Positions 6,155-13,695 of a stretch of 21,088 nt of DNA are shown here, piece by piece; position 1 is the first letter of the stretch; each line of letters starts with the position of its first letter. Under the pieces are notes generated by a model that was not told the DNA's origin, searched no databases, and was given only the letters and a program-made list of their open reading frames with translations. Source of the DNA: Chloroflexota bacterium (GTDB lineage Bacteria > Chloroflexota > Dehalococcoidia > UBA6926 > JACQUM01); contig JACQUM010000163.1 of assembly GCA_016210295.1 (NCBI GenBank), positions 1 through 21,088 on the forward strand, written 5' to 3'. Made by a program: the position numbers and the translations under genes.

Positions 6155-6637
6155 CTATTCCCCCTTGGACGCTGCTTGATCCCAGAGCTGGCGGGTCAGG
6201 GTCGCGTGGCCCACGTGCTCGCCCAGATGGAGCAGAGTCCAGGTGAGACAGCCGGCCGCGTTCATTGGCCCCGTGGGGGTAGTCCGGGGCTGGGGGAGAG
6301 TTTCCTGGGTCATGGAGGCCAGCCACTCCTCCACCTCCGCCTCGGCCCGGTCCAGAGCCGTGGCGAGGGCCGCGGCGTCGTCTCCCTTGGCGGCAAACTC
6401 CGCAGCCCGGTCCCGCTCCACCTTCTTCCCGGCTGCCAGGGCCGCCCAAGACCGCTCCGTGCCGACCACATGGGTGGCCAGGACGTAGAGGGAGTTGGTC
6501 TCCTTGCTGGCGGGCCGCCAGTTCAGGGCCTGGGAGCTCAAGCCGCCTATGGCCGCTCGAATCTCGCCGTTGGCTTTCTTGATCTCTTGGAAAACGGCCT
6601 GAGCAAAAGGTTCCACTGCAAAGCTCCTTTCAACCAT
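6155..6637 (-). CDS. DinB-superfamily four-helix protein
   Basis: A 160-residue helical protein of the DinB/YfiT type, a four-helix bundle that usually binds a divalent metal through three histidines. Candidate ligands are H56 (A-T-H-V-V-G-T-E-R-S-W) and the pair H137 and H141 in L-H-L-G-E-H-V-G-H, which is the family's C-terminal H-x-x-x-H. Known members include thiol-S-transferases (bacillithiol, mycothiol) and maleylpyruvate isomerases, but many are uncharacterised, and I cannot choose among these. I place the start at the ATG on the complement of 6635-6637. The longer frame to 6832 would translate repeat copies B and C into nonsense. Remarkably, the ATG and the G-rich ribosome site belong to the end of repeat copy B. 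Confidence 0.82.
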   Translation of the reverse strand: MVERSFAVEPFAQAVFQEIKKANGEIRAAIGGLSSQALNWRPASKETNSLYVLATHVVGTERSWAALAAGKKVERDRAAEFAAKGDDAAALATALDRAEAEVEEWLASMTQETLPQPRTTPTGPMNAAGCLTWTLLHLGEHVGHATLTRQLWDQAASKGE

Positions 6638-6753
6638 CCCCCTGCCCCCTTTCTGGTCAGGAAGGGGGTGGGAAATGTATCTGGGGGACACCCCCAAACC
6701 CCTGCCAATCCATCTGTGGCGGACTGGACTCCCCTTTTTCAGCAACCTGCTGG
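6634..6753. repeat. GC-rich multi-hairpin repeat, copy B
   Basis: A second copy of the element at 5535-5661. It shares the opening CCATCCCCCTG, the CCCCCTTTCT/AGGAAGGGGG hairpin, the GGGGGACACCCCC hairpin and the ending GGACTCCCC-TTTTT-CAGCAACCTGCTGG. The middle section differs in sequence. It lies between the DinB gene and the CoA-transferase gene, and its left edge contains the DinB start codon. It abuts copy C in direct tandem. Confidence 0.8.
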
Positions 6754-6856
6754 CCAGGAAGGGGGAAAGAAAAGGAACTCGGGGGACACCCCCGTACCCC
6801 TGGCAGAGTCCCGACCGGTCGGGACTCTGCACTCCGCTTTTTCAGCGCCCTGTTAG
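6750..6856. repeat. GC-rich multi-hairpin repeat, partial copy C with palindrome
   Basis: A third, divergent copy in tandem after B. It begins CTGGCCAGGAAGGGGG, keeps the GGGGGACACCCCC hairpin and ends ACTCCGC-TTTTT-CAGCGCCCTGTTAG, the last bases being the complement of the CoA-transferase stop codon. It lacks the left arm of the first hairpin. In place of the variable middle hairpin it carries a perfect 28-base palindrome at 6803-6830. Confidence 0.72.
6803..6830. repeat. Perfect 28-base palindrome
   Basis: GCAGAGTCCCGACC is followed immediately by its exact reverse complement. As RNA it would form a long stem with a minimal loop on either strand. On the plus strand a TTTTT follows 8 bases later. 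It could act as a terminator or RNA end for the CoA-transferase transcript, or be a recombination scar within the repeat. Confidence 0.85.
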
Positions 6857-9267
6857 TAGACGACCTTCTCCTCCTGGAGCTTCTTGATCTGATCGGGCGT
6901 GAGGCTGGTGTACTTGGGCAGGACCTCCATGTTGTCCTGGCCGATTTGGGGCTGGAGGCGCTGGGGCCCGCCCGGCGTCTCCGAGAGAAGCGCGGCGGGA
7001 GCCATGAGGGTCATCCGGCCCCATGTCGGATCGTCCACCTCGAGGTGGTAGCCCAGGGCCCGGAGCTGGGCGTCGAAGTAGAGGTCCTCGGCGTTCTGCA
7101 CGGCGCCGCAGGGGACGCCCGCTCGCTGGAGCATGAGCATGAGCTGGTGCGGGGTGTTCTGGCGGGTCCACTCGCTCACGAGAGCGTCCAGGGTCTCGCG
7201 GTTCTCCAGGCGGCTCTTGAGGGTGGCGAACATCTCCTCCTTGGCCCACTCGGGGTTGCCCATGGCCTTCGCCAGAGCCTGCCACTCCTCTTCCGTGTTG
7301 CAGGCGATGGCGACCCACTTGTCGTGGCCGATGCACCGGTAGGTCCCGTGAGGGGCGGCGAACTTGCTGGCATTGCCCTGGGGCTTCCAGTCGCGGCCGT
7401 TGATGCTGTGCTCCAGGTAGGCGACGCCGAGCATGAAGGCCGCGCCCTCCGACTGGGCGACCTCGATGTACTGGCCCTCTCCTGTCCGCTCGCGGTGCTC
7501 GATGGCGGAGAGGAGGGCGTAGGTGATCTCGTAGCAGGAGGAGTAGTCGAAGTAGGCGATGTGGGGGTGTTCGGGGATTGGAACGTCGGGGCCGCGCCAG
7601 AGCTCACCCAGGCCGGAGTGGGAGATGAGGGAGTGACCATAGGTCCGCCAGTCGGCGGCGGGGCCCGTCTTCCCCAGGCCGGAGCTCTGAAGCATGATGA
7701 TCTTCGGGTTGATCTTGCGGAGATCCTCGTAGCCGAGGCCGAAGTTGTCCATGACGTGGGCGCTGAAGTTGTCCATGATGGCGTCGGCGTGCTTCACCAT
7801 CTCCTTCAGGATCTCGCGGGCGCCGGGCTCGGAGAGGTTGAGGCTCACGCTGTACTTGCTCCGGTGGATGTCCTCGCCGACGGGGGCGTTCCGCTGGAAC
7901 TGGCGGAGGGTGTCCCGCGTGGTGGACTCGACCTTGATGACCTCGGCCCCGAAGTCGCCGAGGATCTGGGTGCCCACGGGCCCTGCCAGCACGGTGGTGA
8001 GGTCCAGGATGCGGATGCCCTCCAGAGGGAGGTGTTTCCCCTTTCCGTTGCCCGCTGCTCCCCGAGGCACGGCCGCGGCGCGCCGAGCAACGGGAGCAAG
8101 GGAACCCAGGACTTCCTCTTGGTGCTCGCCCAGACGCGGCGCGGGACGGTAGAACCGCCAGGGCGTCTTGGCCATGAGAAAGGGCCGGCCGAAGGCCTTG
8201 TATTCTCCCACGATGGTATGGCTGTGCTTCACCACGAACTCCCGGGCCCTGGTCTGCGGGTGCTCGGCGAAGGTGGCGACAGTGTTGTGGGGGACGCTGC
8301 AGAAGCGCTGCTTCTGGCCCTCCCAAGTGAGGTACTCGACCGTTTTCTCCTTGGTGAACTCAGCGAGGCGCTCCACAACGGTATCGCGGTGGGCGGCGCG
8401 ATAGTCTCGGTCCTCGAACTTCGGGTCGCGAAGAACGGGGTCGTCTCCCACCCAGGCGACCAGGTTCTTCCACATGTTCCCCGCGCCGGCCATGAGGCTC
8501 ACATACCCGTCTTTGGCGGGGACTATGAACAGTGAGGCGCCCCATAGCCCCTCGCGGGGGACGATGCGCCCATTGTAGGCGTAGGTGATGAGGGCGCCCT
8601 GAAGGGTGTGGGGGATGATGCGGTTTATGGCGATGTCCACCTGCTGGCCCCGGCCGATGATCCGGCGGGAGCGGAGGGCCATCATGCCCCCAATGGCGCC
8701 GTAGATGCCGCCGAGCTGGTAGGACTGCCAGCACGGAAGCACGTCGTTGTTCTCGTCCCCGTCCGGGCCCCTGTGGAAGTAGCCGCCTTTGTGGACCAAG
8801 AGCCCGCCCATGGCCATGGAGATGAGGTCGTTGGCCTTGAAGTCCCTGTGAGGGCCTGTCTGCCCCCAAGGGGTGATGGACACCAAGACGAGGCCGGGGT
8901 TATCGCGGCGGAGGTGGTCGTAGCCAAGACCGAGGCCTGCCAGGTAGCCGGGAGGCCCGGCCTCCACCACGACGTCGGCGGTGGCGGCGAGACGCCGGAA
9001 ATCCTTCTTGCCTTGCTCCGTGGTCAGATCGAGGACAACGCTCCGCTTGTTGGTGTTGAACCACAGGTGCGGAAGGCTCCGCTCGATGTCCTCCACATCG
9101 CCGGCGAAGGGAGGAATGCGGCGCCAGGGGTCGCCTTCCGCGGGCTCTATCTTGATGATGTCGGCGCCGAGGCCGCCGAACCAGAACCCGCAGCACGCGG
9201 CCGGGAAGCCACCGACCTCAATGACGCGCAGGTGGCCGAGGGCGTTGGGAGACGTTTGTTGCGCCAT
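6853..9267 (-). CDS. Tandem two-domain CaiB/BaiF family III CoA-transferase
   Basis: An 804-residue protein made of two full CoA-transferase family III domains, residues about 8-395 and 420-800, joined by an Ala/Gly-rich linker near 400-418. Each begins with the family pattern: L-R-V-I-E-V-G-G-F-P-A-A-C-C-G in the first, I-R-I-L-D-L-T-T-V-L-A-G-P in the second. Each then has G-A-D/E-V/I-I-K-I/V-E. Family III enzymes are interlocked dimers using an Asp that forms an acyl/aspartyl-CoA intermediate. The second domain has the Asp in Y-F-D-Y-S-S-C-Y-E. The aligned stretch of the first (C-W-Q-S-Y-Q-L-G-G) lacks it. The fusion may therefore be a heterodimer in one chain with one active site. ATG 9267 is chosen because GGAGGGG lies 8 bases upstream; the longer start at 9303 would precede that site. 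Confidence 0.92.
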   Translation of the reverse strand: MAQQTSPNALGHLRVIEVGGFPAACCGFWFGGLGADIIKIEPAEGDPWRRIPPFAGDVEDIERSLPHLWFNTNKRSVVLDLTTEQGKKDFRRLAATADVVVEAGPPGYLAGLGLGYDHLRRDNPGLVLVSITPWGQTGPHRDFKANDLISMAMGGLLVHKGGYFHRGPDGDENNDVLPCWQSYQLGGIYGAIGGMMALRSRRIIGRGQQVDIAINRIIPHTLQGALITYAYNGRIVPREGLWGASLFIVPAKDGYVSLMAGAGNMWKNLVAWVGDDPVLRDPKFEDRDYRAAHRDTVVERLAEFTKEKTVEYLTWEGQKQRFCSVPHNTVATFAEHPQTRAREFVVKHSHTIVGEYKAFGRPFLMAKTPWRFYRPAPRLGEHQEEVLGSLAPVARRAAAVPRGAAGNGKGKHLPLEGIRILDLTTVLAGPVGTQILGDFGAEVIKVESTTRDTLRQFQRNAPVGEDIHRSKYSVSLNLSEPGAREILKEMVKHADAIMDNFSAHVMDNFGLGYEDLRKINPKIIMLQSSGLGKTGPAADWRTYGHSLISHSGLGELWRGPDVPIPEHPHIAYFDYSSCYEITYALLSAIEHRERTGEGQYIEVAQSEGAAFMLGVAYLEHSINGRDWKPQGNASKFAAPHGTYRCIGHDKWVAIACNTEEEWQALAKAMGNPEWAKEEMFATLKSRLENRETLDALVSEWTRQNTPHQLMLMLQRAGVPCGAVQNAEDLYFDAQLRALGYHLEVDDPTWGRMTLMAPAALLSETPGGPQRLQPQIGQDNMEVLPKYTSLTPDQIKKLQEEKVVY

Positions 9268-9393
9268 GACCGATTCCCCTCCGTGAGTGTTGGTGAAGTC
9301 CACCTTATATATGACAATCGATTTGATGGTAAAGTAACGTCAAGGTCGGTGTCAATTTTTCACAATCGCCCGTTATGGGCGGCAGGAGGGGGA
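9268..9393. promoter_or_regulatory. Divergent AT-rich promoter region
   Basis: The 126 bases between the CoA-transferase gene and the NHL gene are the only strongly AT-rich patch nearby (TTATATATGAC, CGATTTGATGG, TCAATTTTTCAC). They must hold start sites for both directions. TATATA-like -10 boxes read on the minus strand, but matching -35 boxes are weak. A regulator site is possible; I see no clear operator. Confidence 0.4.
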
Positions 9394-10290
9394 ATGGCTG
9401 TCGTCGTTGGTCAGGGGGCCTATACCTACGAGTTGGACGAGGGGTGGGGGAAGCTGCCGGAGGGATGGGAGTTCAGCCAGGTGGGGGCGGTGGGGGTGGA
9501 CTCTCAGGACCGGGTGTATGTCTTCACGCGCAGCGCCCATCCCCTCATGGTCTTCGATCGGGGAGGGAAGCTCCTCTGGAACTGGGGAGAGGAGGTCATC
9601 CAGGACGCCCACGGCATCTGCATCGGCCCGGACGGCACGATCTACCTGGTGGACCGCCAGGCCCAGGTCGTCCGCGTCGTCTCGCCGGAGGGGAAGGTCC
9701 TCCTGACTCTCGGGAACCTCAACCAGCCTTCCGACACGGGGTACGAGGGCTTCGGCAAGCCCCTGAAGCGGGCGGGCCCGCCCTTCAACAACCCGACGGA
9801 CGTGGCCCTCGCCGCTTCGGGGGATATCTACGTCTCCGACGGGTACGGCAACGCCCGGGTCCATAAGTTCTCTCCGAGCGGGAAGCTCCTCTTCTCCTGG
9901 GGCGAGCCGGGGTCGGGCCCCGGTCAGTTCAATCTGGTCCATAGCGTCTGGGAGCACAAAGGGCGCGTCTACGTCGCCGATCGCCAGAACAACAGGGTCC
10001 AGGTGTTCACTCCCGAGGGGAAGTTCATCACCCTCTGGGAGGGCTTCGTCCACCCGACGAAGATCTACGCTGGAAAGGACGACGTCCTCTACGTCGCCGA
10101 GTTGGAGGCGCGGGTGAGCATCGTGGACCTGAATGGGAAGGTGCTGGCGCGGTGGGGAGGGGAGAAGAGCCACGCGCCGGGCGAGTTTTTCGGCCCGCAC
10201 GGCATCTGGGCCGACTCCCACGGCGACCTCTACGTGGCCGAGGTTCTGGAGGGCAAGCGGATCCAGAAGTTCGTGCGAAAGAGCAGGTAA
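9394..10290 (+). CDS. NHL-repeat beta-propeller protein, PAL-like
   Basis: A 298-residue protein built from repeated NHL units. Clear copies include G-I-C-I-G-P-D-G-T-I-Y-L-V-D-R near 75-90, P-T-D-V-A-L-A-A-S-G-D-I-Y-V-S-D-G-Y-G-N near 137-156, G-R-V-Y-V-A-D-R-Q-N-N-R-V-Q-V-F near 190-205 and P-H-G-I-W-A-D-S-H-G-D-L-Y-V-A-E near 268-283. Together these make a six-bladed propeller. The S-D-G-Y-G-N-A-R-V and D-R-x-N-N-R-x-Q-V-F elements resemble the peptidyl-alpha-hydroxyglycine alpha-amidating lyase group, but bacterial members are mostly uncharacterised and may be lactonases or binding proteins. No signal peptide is visible. The ATG at 9394 follows AGGAGGGGG. It is the first gene of a four-gene cluster; the next starts one base after its stop. 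Confidence 0.88.
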   Translation: MAVVVGQGAYTYELDEGWGKLPEGWEFSQVGAVGVDSQDRVYVFTRSAHPLMVFDRGGKLLWNWGEEVIQDAHGICIGPDGTIYLVDRQAQVVRVVSPEGKVLLTLGNLNQPSDTGYEGFGKPLKRAGPPFNNPTDVALAASGDIYVSDGYGNARVHKFSPSGKLLFSWGEPGSGPGQFNLVHSVWEHKGRVYVADRQNNRVQVFTPEGKFITLWEGFVHPTKIYAGKDDVLYVAELEARVSIVDLNGKVLARWGGEKSHAPGEFFGPHGIWADSHGDLYVAEVLEGKRIQKFVRKSR

Positions 10291-10291
10291 C

Positions 10292-11071
10292 ATGCGGCCC
10301 AACAAGATCAAGGCGCTGTGGCGGGAGGGGAAGCCCGCCCACGTGGGGTGGGTGGCGACCGGCGATTCCTACATCGCGGAGACCATGGCCCATGCCGGCT
10401 TCGACGGGCTGGTGCTGGACATGCAGCACGGGATGGGGATCACCTCGCAGCAGGCGGCTCAGTGGTTCCAGGCCGTCAGCACGACGGAGACCGTCCCTCT
10501 GGTGCGGGTGGGGTGGAACGACCCCGTCCACATCCAATGGGCCCTGGACGCGGGAGCCTACGGGGTGATCGTCCCGCTGGTGAATAGCTATGAGGAAGCG
10601 GTCAGGGCGGGAGGGGCGTGTCGCTACGCGCCGGTGGGCTTTCGGAGCGTCGGCCCCAACCGGGCCCGCCTCTACGCCGGGGACGACTATGTCCAGCACT
10701 CGAACCAGGAGATCATCTGCCTGGTGATGATCGAGAGCATCGAGGCCGTCGGCAAGGTGGAGGAGATCGCCAGGGCGCCAGGGATCGACGGCTTCTACAT
10801 CGGGCCGGGGGACCTGGCGCTCACCCTGGGGCTGCCCGGGGGGCTGGACAACAAGGACCCCCGCCACGTGGAGGCCTGCCGCAAAGTCCTGGAGTCGGCC
10901 AAGAGACACGGCCTGGTGGCGGGCATCCACACCACGGGGCCGGAGGAGACGCTCCGGCGCTTCGCCGAGGGGTACCTCTTCTGTCCCGTCGCCTCGGACG
11001 TGGGTGCCGTCGCGGCGGCGGCGAGGGAAGCGGTGGCGGCCATGACCCGAGGCCTCGGCGCAAGGCGCTGA
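10292..11071 (+). CDS. HpcH/HpaI-family class II aldolase
   Basis: A 259-residue TIM-barrel aldolase of the HpcH/HpaI family, which cleaves or forms C-C bonds of 2-oxo acids with a divalent metal. Visible elements are G-F-D-G-L-V-L-D-M-Q-H-G (37-47, catalytic His46, with Gln where HpaI has Glu), P-L-V-R-V-G-W-N (Arg72), and G-V-I-V-P-L-V-N-S near 91-99. The metal ligands are E148 in M-I-E-S-I-E-A-V and D174 in G-P-G-D-L-A-L-T-L-G. The physiological substrate is not evident; family members act on 4-hydroxy-2-oxo acids and related compounds. The ATG lies one base after the NHL gene stop, so the two are co-translated. Later genes (hydrolase, SDR) would suit processing of an ester or hydroxy-acid. 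Confidence 0.92.
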   Translation: MRPNKIKALWREGKPAHVGWVATGDSYIAETMAHAGFDGLVLDMQHGMGITSQQAAQWFQAVSTTETVPLVRVGWNDPVHIQWALDAGAYGVIVPLVNSYEEAVRAGGACRYAPVGFRSVGPNRARLYAGDDYVQHSNQEIICLVMIESIEAVGKVEEIARAPGIDGFYIGPGDLALTLGLPGGLDNKDPRHVEACRKVLESAKRHGLVAGIHTTGPEETLRRFAEGYLFCPVASDVGAVAAAAREAVAAMTRGLGARR

Positions 11072-11095
11072 CCTTTCGCGGAGGGGCGTCGGCCC

Positions 11096-11782
11096 ATGAT
11101 CGGAGGCGGGGAGTCCCTGGTGCGGCTCCTGGGGATGGAGCCCGGGCCGGAGGTACCGGAGGAGCAGGCCCAGCGGCTCTTGCTCAGAACGGACCTGGGG
11201 CCTATCGAGTGCCTGTACCACCCCGTTCCTGCGCTGGAGGCGGCTGTCCTCTGGGTGTGGGGGATCTACGGGGGGTTCGCCGGGCCTGCGGAGGGGATCT
11301 ACGGCGTGCTGGCCCGCGAGCTGGCCCAAGAGGGGATCGGCTCTCTGCGGCTCTCCTACCGGCAGCCTCGCGTCTTCGAGGAGTGCGTGCCGGACGTCGT
11401 CGCTGGCGCGATGGCCCTAGCGGAGATGGGCTACAAGCGGCTGGCCCTGGTGGGCCACTCCCTGGGGGGAGCGGTGGTCATCGCCGCCGCGCCGCTGAGC
11501 CCCAACGCGGTGGCGGTGGCGGGCCTCTCCAACCAGACGTACGGCGCCCAGGGGGCGGCCCGTGTGTCGCCGCGCCCTTTGTTGCTCGTTCATGGCACGG
11601 CGGACCGGAACCTGCCTCCCATCTGCTCGGAGACGATCTACGCCTGGGCGCGGGAGCCGAAGGAGCTTGTCCTGTACGAGGGGGCTGGCCACGGCCTGCG
11701 CCAGTGCAAGGACGAGCTCCACGACCTCCTCAAGAGGTGGCTCAAGGAGAAGCTGGGGAGTGGGAATAGCCTGAAGGGGTAG
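11096..11782 (+). CDS. Alpha/beta hydrolase
   Basis: A 228-residue cytoplasmic alpha/beta-fold hydrolase. The nucleophile elbow G-H-S-L-G-G places Ser122. The acid Asp170 is in H-G-T-A-D-R-N-L-P and the base His199 in G-A-G-H-G-L, spaced as in dienelactone-hydrolase and acylaminoacyl-peptidase-like enzymes. An oxyanion-hole region is likely at W-G-I-Y-G-G near 55-60. The substrate is unknown, probably an ester, thioester or lactone in the same pathway as the neighbouring aldolase. The ATG follows GGAGGGG at a spacing of 9 bases. The next gene starts 3 bases after the stop. Confidence 0.88.
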   Translation: MIGGGESLVRLLGMEPGPEVPEEQAQRLLLRTDLGPIECLYHPVPALEAAVLWVWGIYGGFAGPAEGIYGVLARELAQEGIGSLRLSYRQPRVFEECVPDVVAGAMALAEMGYKRLALVGHSLGGAVVIAAAPLSPNAVAVAGLSNQTYGAQGAARVSPRPLLLVHGTADRNLPPICSETIYAWAREPKELVLYEGAGHGLRQCKDELHDLLKRWLKEKLGSGNSLKG

Positions 11783-11785
11783 CGC

Positions 11786-12562
11786 ATGGACCTTGGCATC
11801 GAGGGGAAGGTCGCTTTGGTGACAGGGGGGAGCCGGGGGCTGGGGCGCTACTCGGCGCTGGCCCTGGCCCGAGAAGGGGTACGCGTCGCCATCTGCGCCC
11901 GCACGGAGGCCCCTCTGCGAAAGACCGTCGAGGAGCTGCGGGCACTGGGGAGCGAGGCCCAGGGCTTCGTGGCCGACGTGGCCGTGGCGGGGGACGTTGC
12001 CCGCCTCCACCGCGAGGTGGTGGCGGCCCTGGGCCCCGTGGACATCCTGCTCAACAACGTGGGCGGCGGCCGGGGTGGCGGAGTCCTTGAGGCCACCGAC
12101 GACGACTGGATGGCCGCCTTCAACCTGAATATCTTCTCGGCCCTACGGCTCATGCGGCTGGTGGCCCCCTCCATGCGAGAGAGGCGCTGGGGGCGCATCA
12201 TCAACATCGCCTCCATCTACGGGCGGGAGCACGGCGGGCGAAGCGCCACCTACATGGCGGCCAAGGCCGCCCTCATTGCCATGACCAAGCACGCCGCCCT
12301 GGCCTACGCCAAAGACGGCATCCTGGTCAACAGTGTGGCCCCTGGCTCTATCGCCTTCCCTGGGGGGAGCTGGGACCGCTTCCAGCGGGAGCAGCCGCCG
12401 GAAGCGGTGCGAGAGTTCATCGAGCGGAACTTACCCATGGGCCGCTTCGGCTGGCCGGAGCCCGTGGGCGACACCGTGGCCTTCCTCGCCTCGGAGCGGG
12501 CCAGCCTCATCACCGGTGCGTGCATCAACGTGGACGGGGGCCAGTCCCACTCGCTGATCTAG
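11786..12562 (+). CDS. Short-chain dehydrogenase/reductase, classical type
   Basis: A 258-residue SDR with every classical motif. It has T-G-G-S-R-G-L-G at 13-20, D-V near 64-65, N-N-V-G at 90-93, catalytic Ser143 in N-I-A-S-I-Y-G, Y156-M-A-A-K160, and the C-terminal substrate/cofactor loop V-A-P-G-S-I. The ending T-G-A-C-I-N-V-D-G-G matches 3-oxoacyl-ACP-reductase-like SDRs. C-A-R-T at 37-40 after the second strand suggests NADP(H) preference, as for Arg-bearing SDRs. This is an active oxidoreductase, unlike the Ser-less SDR at 131. Its place as last gene of the 9394-12562 cluster makes it a candidate for oxidising a hydroxyl intermediate of that pathway. AAGGGG overlapping the upstream stop serves as ribosome site. 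Confidence 0.92.
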   Translation: MDLGIEGKVALVTGGSRGLGRYSALALAREGVRVAICARTEAPLRKTVEELRALGSEAQGFVADVAVAGDVARLHREVVAALGPVDILLNNVGGGRGGGVLEATDDDWMAAFNLNIFSALRLMRLVAPSMRERRWGRIINIASIYGREHGGRSATYMAAKAALIAMTKHAALAYAKDGILVNSVAPGSIAFPGGSWDRFQREQPPEAVREFIERNLPMGRFGWPEPVGDTVAFLASERASLITGACINVDGGQSHSLI

Positions 12563-12585
12563 GGAGGCGTCTGCCCTTGCCCCCT

Positions 12586-12612
12586 GGCCCCTTCACCCCT
12601 GGGGAAGAGGCC
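12586..12612. terminator. Inverted repeat between convergent genes
   Basis: GGCC-C-CTTC pairs with GAAG-A-GGCC around a nine-base loop, placed between the SDR stop (12562) and the modC stop (12613). It could end transcripts from both sides. There is no U-run, so confidence is modest. Confidence 0.4.
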
Positions 12613-13695
12613 TCACTCTGCCAGCAGGGAGAAAGAGGAGGCCTTGATCACCGCCCAGGCCCTCTGGCCCACGGCGAGCCCCAGTCGCTCCACCGCTCTG
12701 GGGGTGACCAAGGCGACGACAGGCACGCCGCAATCGAGCGTCACCCGGATGTGGGGCGGGCTCTCCTCTATCACCGCGGTCACACCCGGGAGCAGGTTCT
12801 GGGCCGAGAGTCCTTGCGGCTCTTGAGAGGCGACGAGGACCTCGGTGGCGGGGACCCCCGCCGTGAGCCAACTCCCTTCCGGCGCGTCTCCCAAGGGGAG
12901 GACCAGGCGCAGGTCCTTGCTCTCCGGAGCGGCTTCCATAGTCCCCTCGCGGGGGTGGCGGGCCAGGACGCGCAGGCGGTAGACATTCTCTATCCCGAAC
13001 AGGCGGGCGACGGTCGCCGTGGACGGGCGAGTCAGCAGGGAGAGGGGAGGCCCCTCCGCCACCTGGCGCCCTCGGTCCAGAACGATGAGACTGTGGCCCA
13101 GGGCGATGGCCTCCTCCCGGTCGTGGGTCACCAGGATCGTCGGTGCCTGTCTCTCGGCAACATGTGTGCGGAGCTCCCGACGGAGAGCACGACGAAGCTC
13201 GGCGTCCAGGGCGGCGAAGGGCTCGTCCAGCAAGAGGAGCTGCGGCTGGGGGGCCAGGGCCCGCGCCAGGGCCGTCCGCTGCGCCTCGCCGCCAGAGAGA
13301 TTGCGAGGGGAGCGCTCGGCGAGGCCGGTCAGGCCGAAGACGGTCAAAAGGCTGGCGACCCGTTCCTCAACCTCTCGCTGGGGAAGGCCCGTGAGCCCGT
13401 AGGCGACGTTCTGGCGCACGGTGAGGTGGGGGAAGAGGGCGTAGCTCTGAGGGACGTATCCCACCCGGCGCCTCTCCGGCGGCAGGGAAAGCCGCTGAGC
13501 GCTATCGAAGACGGGCCGGCCGCCCACCTCGATGTGGCCTGCCTGGGGCTGGAGGAGGCCGGCGATGGCCCGCAGGATTGTCGTCTTCCCTGCTCCCGAG
13601 GGCCCGAAGAGGACGAGGATTTCGCTGGGCGCAGCCTCCCACCGCACCTGGAGGTCGAGGTTACCGAGGCGGTGTTGTATCCACCCCTGGTTCAC
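12613..13695 (-). CDS. modC: Molybdate ABC transporter ATP-binding protein ModC
   Basis: A 360-residue ABC ATPase of the molybdate/sulfate importer group. Walker A G-P-S-G-A-G-K-T is at 31-38, the Q-loop at V-P-Q-S (81-84), the signature L-S-G-G-E-A-Q-R at 133-140, Walker B L-L-L-L-D-E-P at 153-159, the D-loop A-L-D at 162-164 and the switch His181. The C-terminal 130 residues hold a TOBE/Mop-like region (V-T-A-V-I-E-E-S near 300, ending W-A-V-I-K-A-S-S-F), which binds oxyanion in ModC and regulates transport. The start ATG overlaps the modB stop by 4 bases, so the two are translationally coupled. Tungstate specificity cannot be excluded from sequence alone. Confidence 0.93.
   Translation of the reverse strand: MNQGWIQHRLGNLDLQVRWEAAPSEILVLFGPSGAGKTTILRAIAGLLQPQAGHIEVGGRPVFDSAQRLSLPPERRRVGYVPQSYALFPHLTVRQNVAYGLTGLPQREVEERVASLLTVFGLTGLAERSPRNLSGGEAQRTALARALAPQPQLLLLDEPFAALDAELRRALRRELRTHVAERQAPTILVTHDREEAIALGHSLIVLDRGRQVAEGPPLSLLTRPSTATVARLFGIENVYRLRVLARHPREGTMEAAPESKDLRLVLPLGDAPEGSWLTAGVPATEVLVASQEPQGLSAQNLLPGVTAVIEESPPHIRVTLDCGVPVVALVTPRAVERLGLAVGQRAWAVIKASSFSLLAE

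Noticed and set aside
6638..6832. 65-residue upstream extension of the DinB protein.
   Set aside because: It would translate the two repeat copies; homologous DinB proteins begin at the M-V-E-R-S methionine.
8608..9393. N-terminal extension of the NHL protein by about 260 residues.
   Set aside because: This part is antisense to the CoA-transferase gene and matches no family. A strong ribosome site and the family-like start lie at 9394.
10028..11329. A 433-residue minus-strand open frame.
   Set aside because: Antisense to the aldolase and hydrolase genes, Pro/Arg/His-rich, no motif; a GC-driven shadow.
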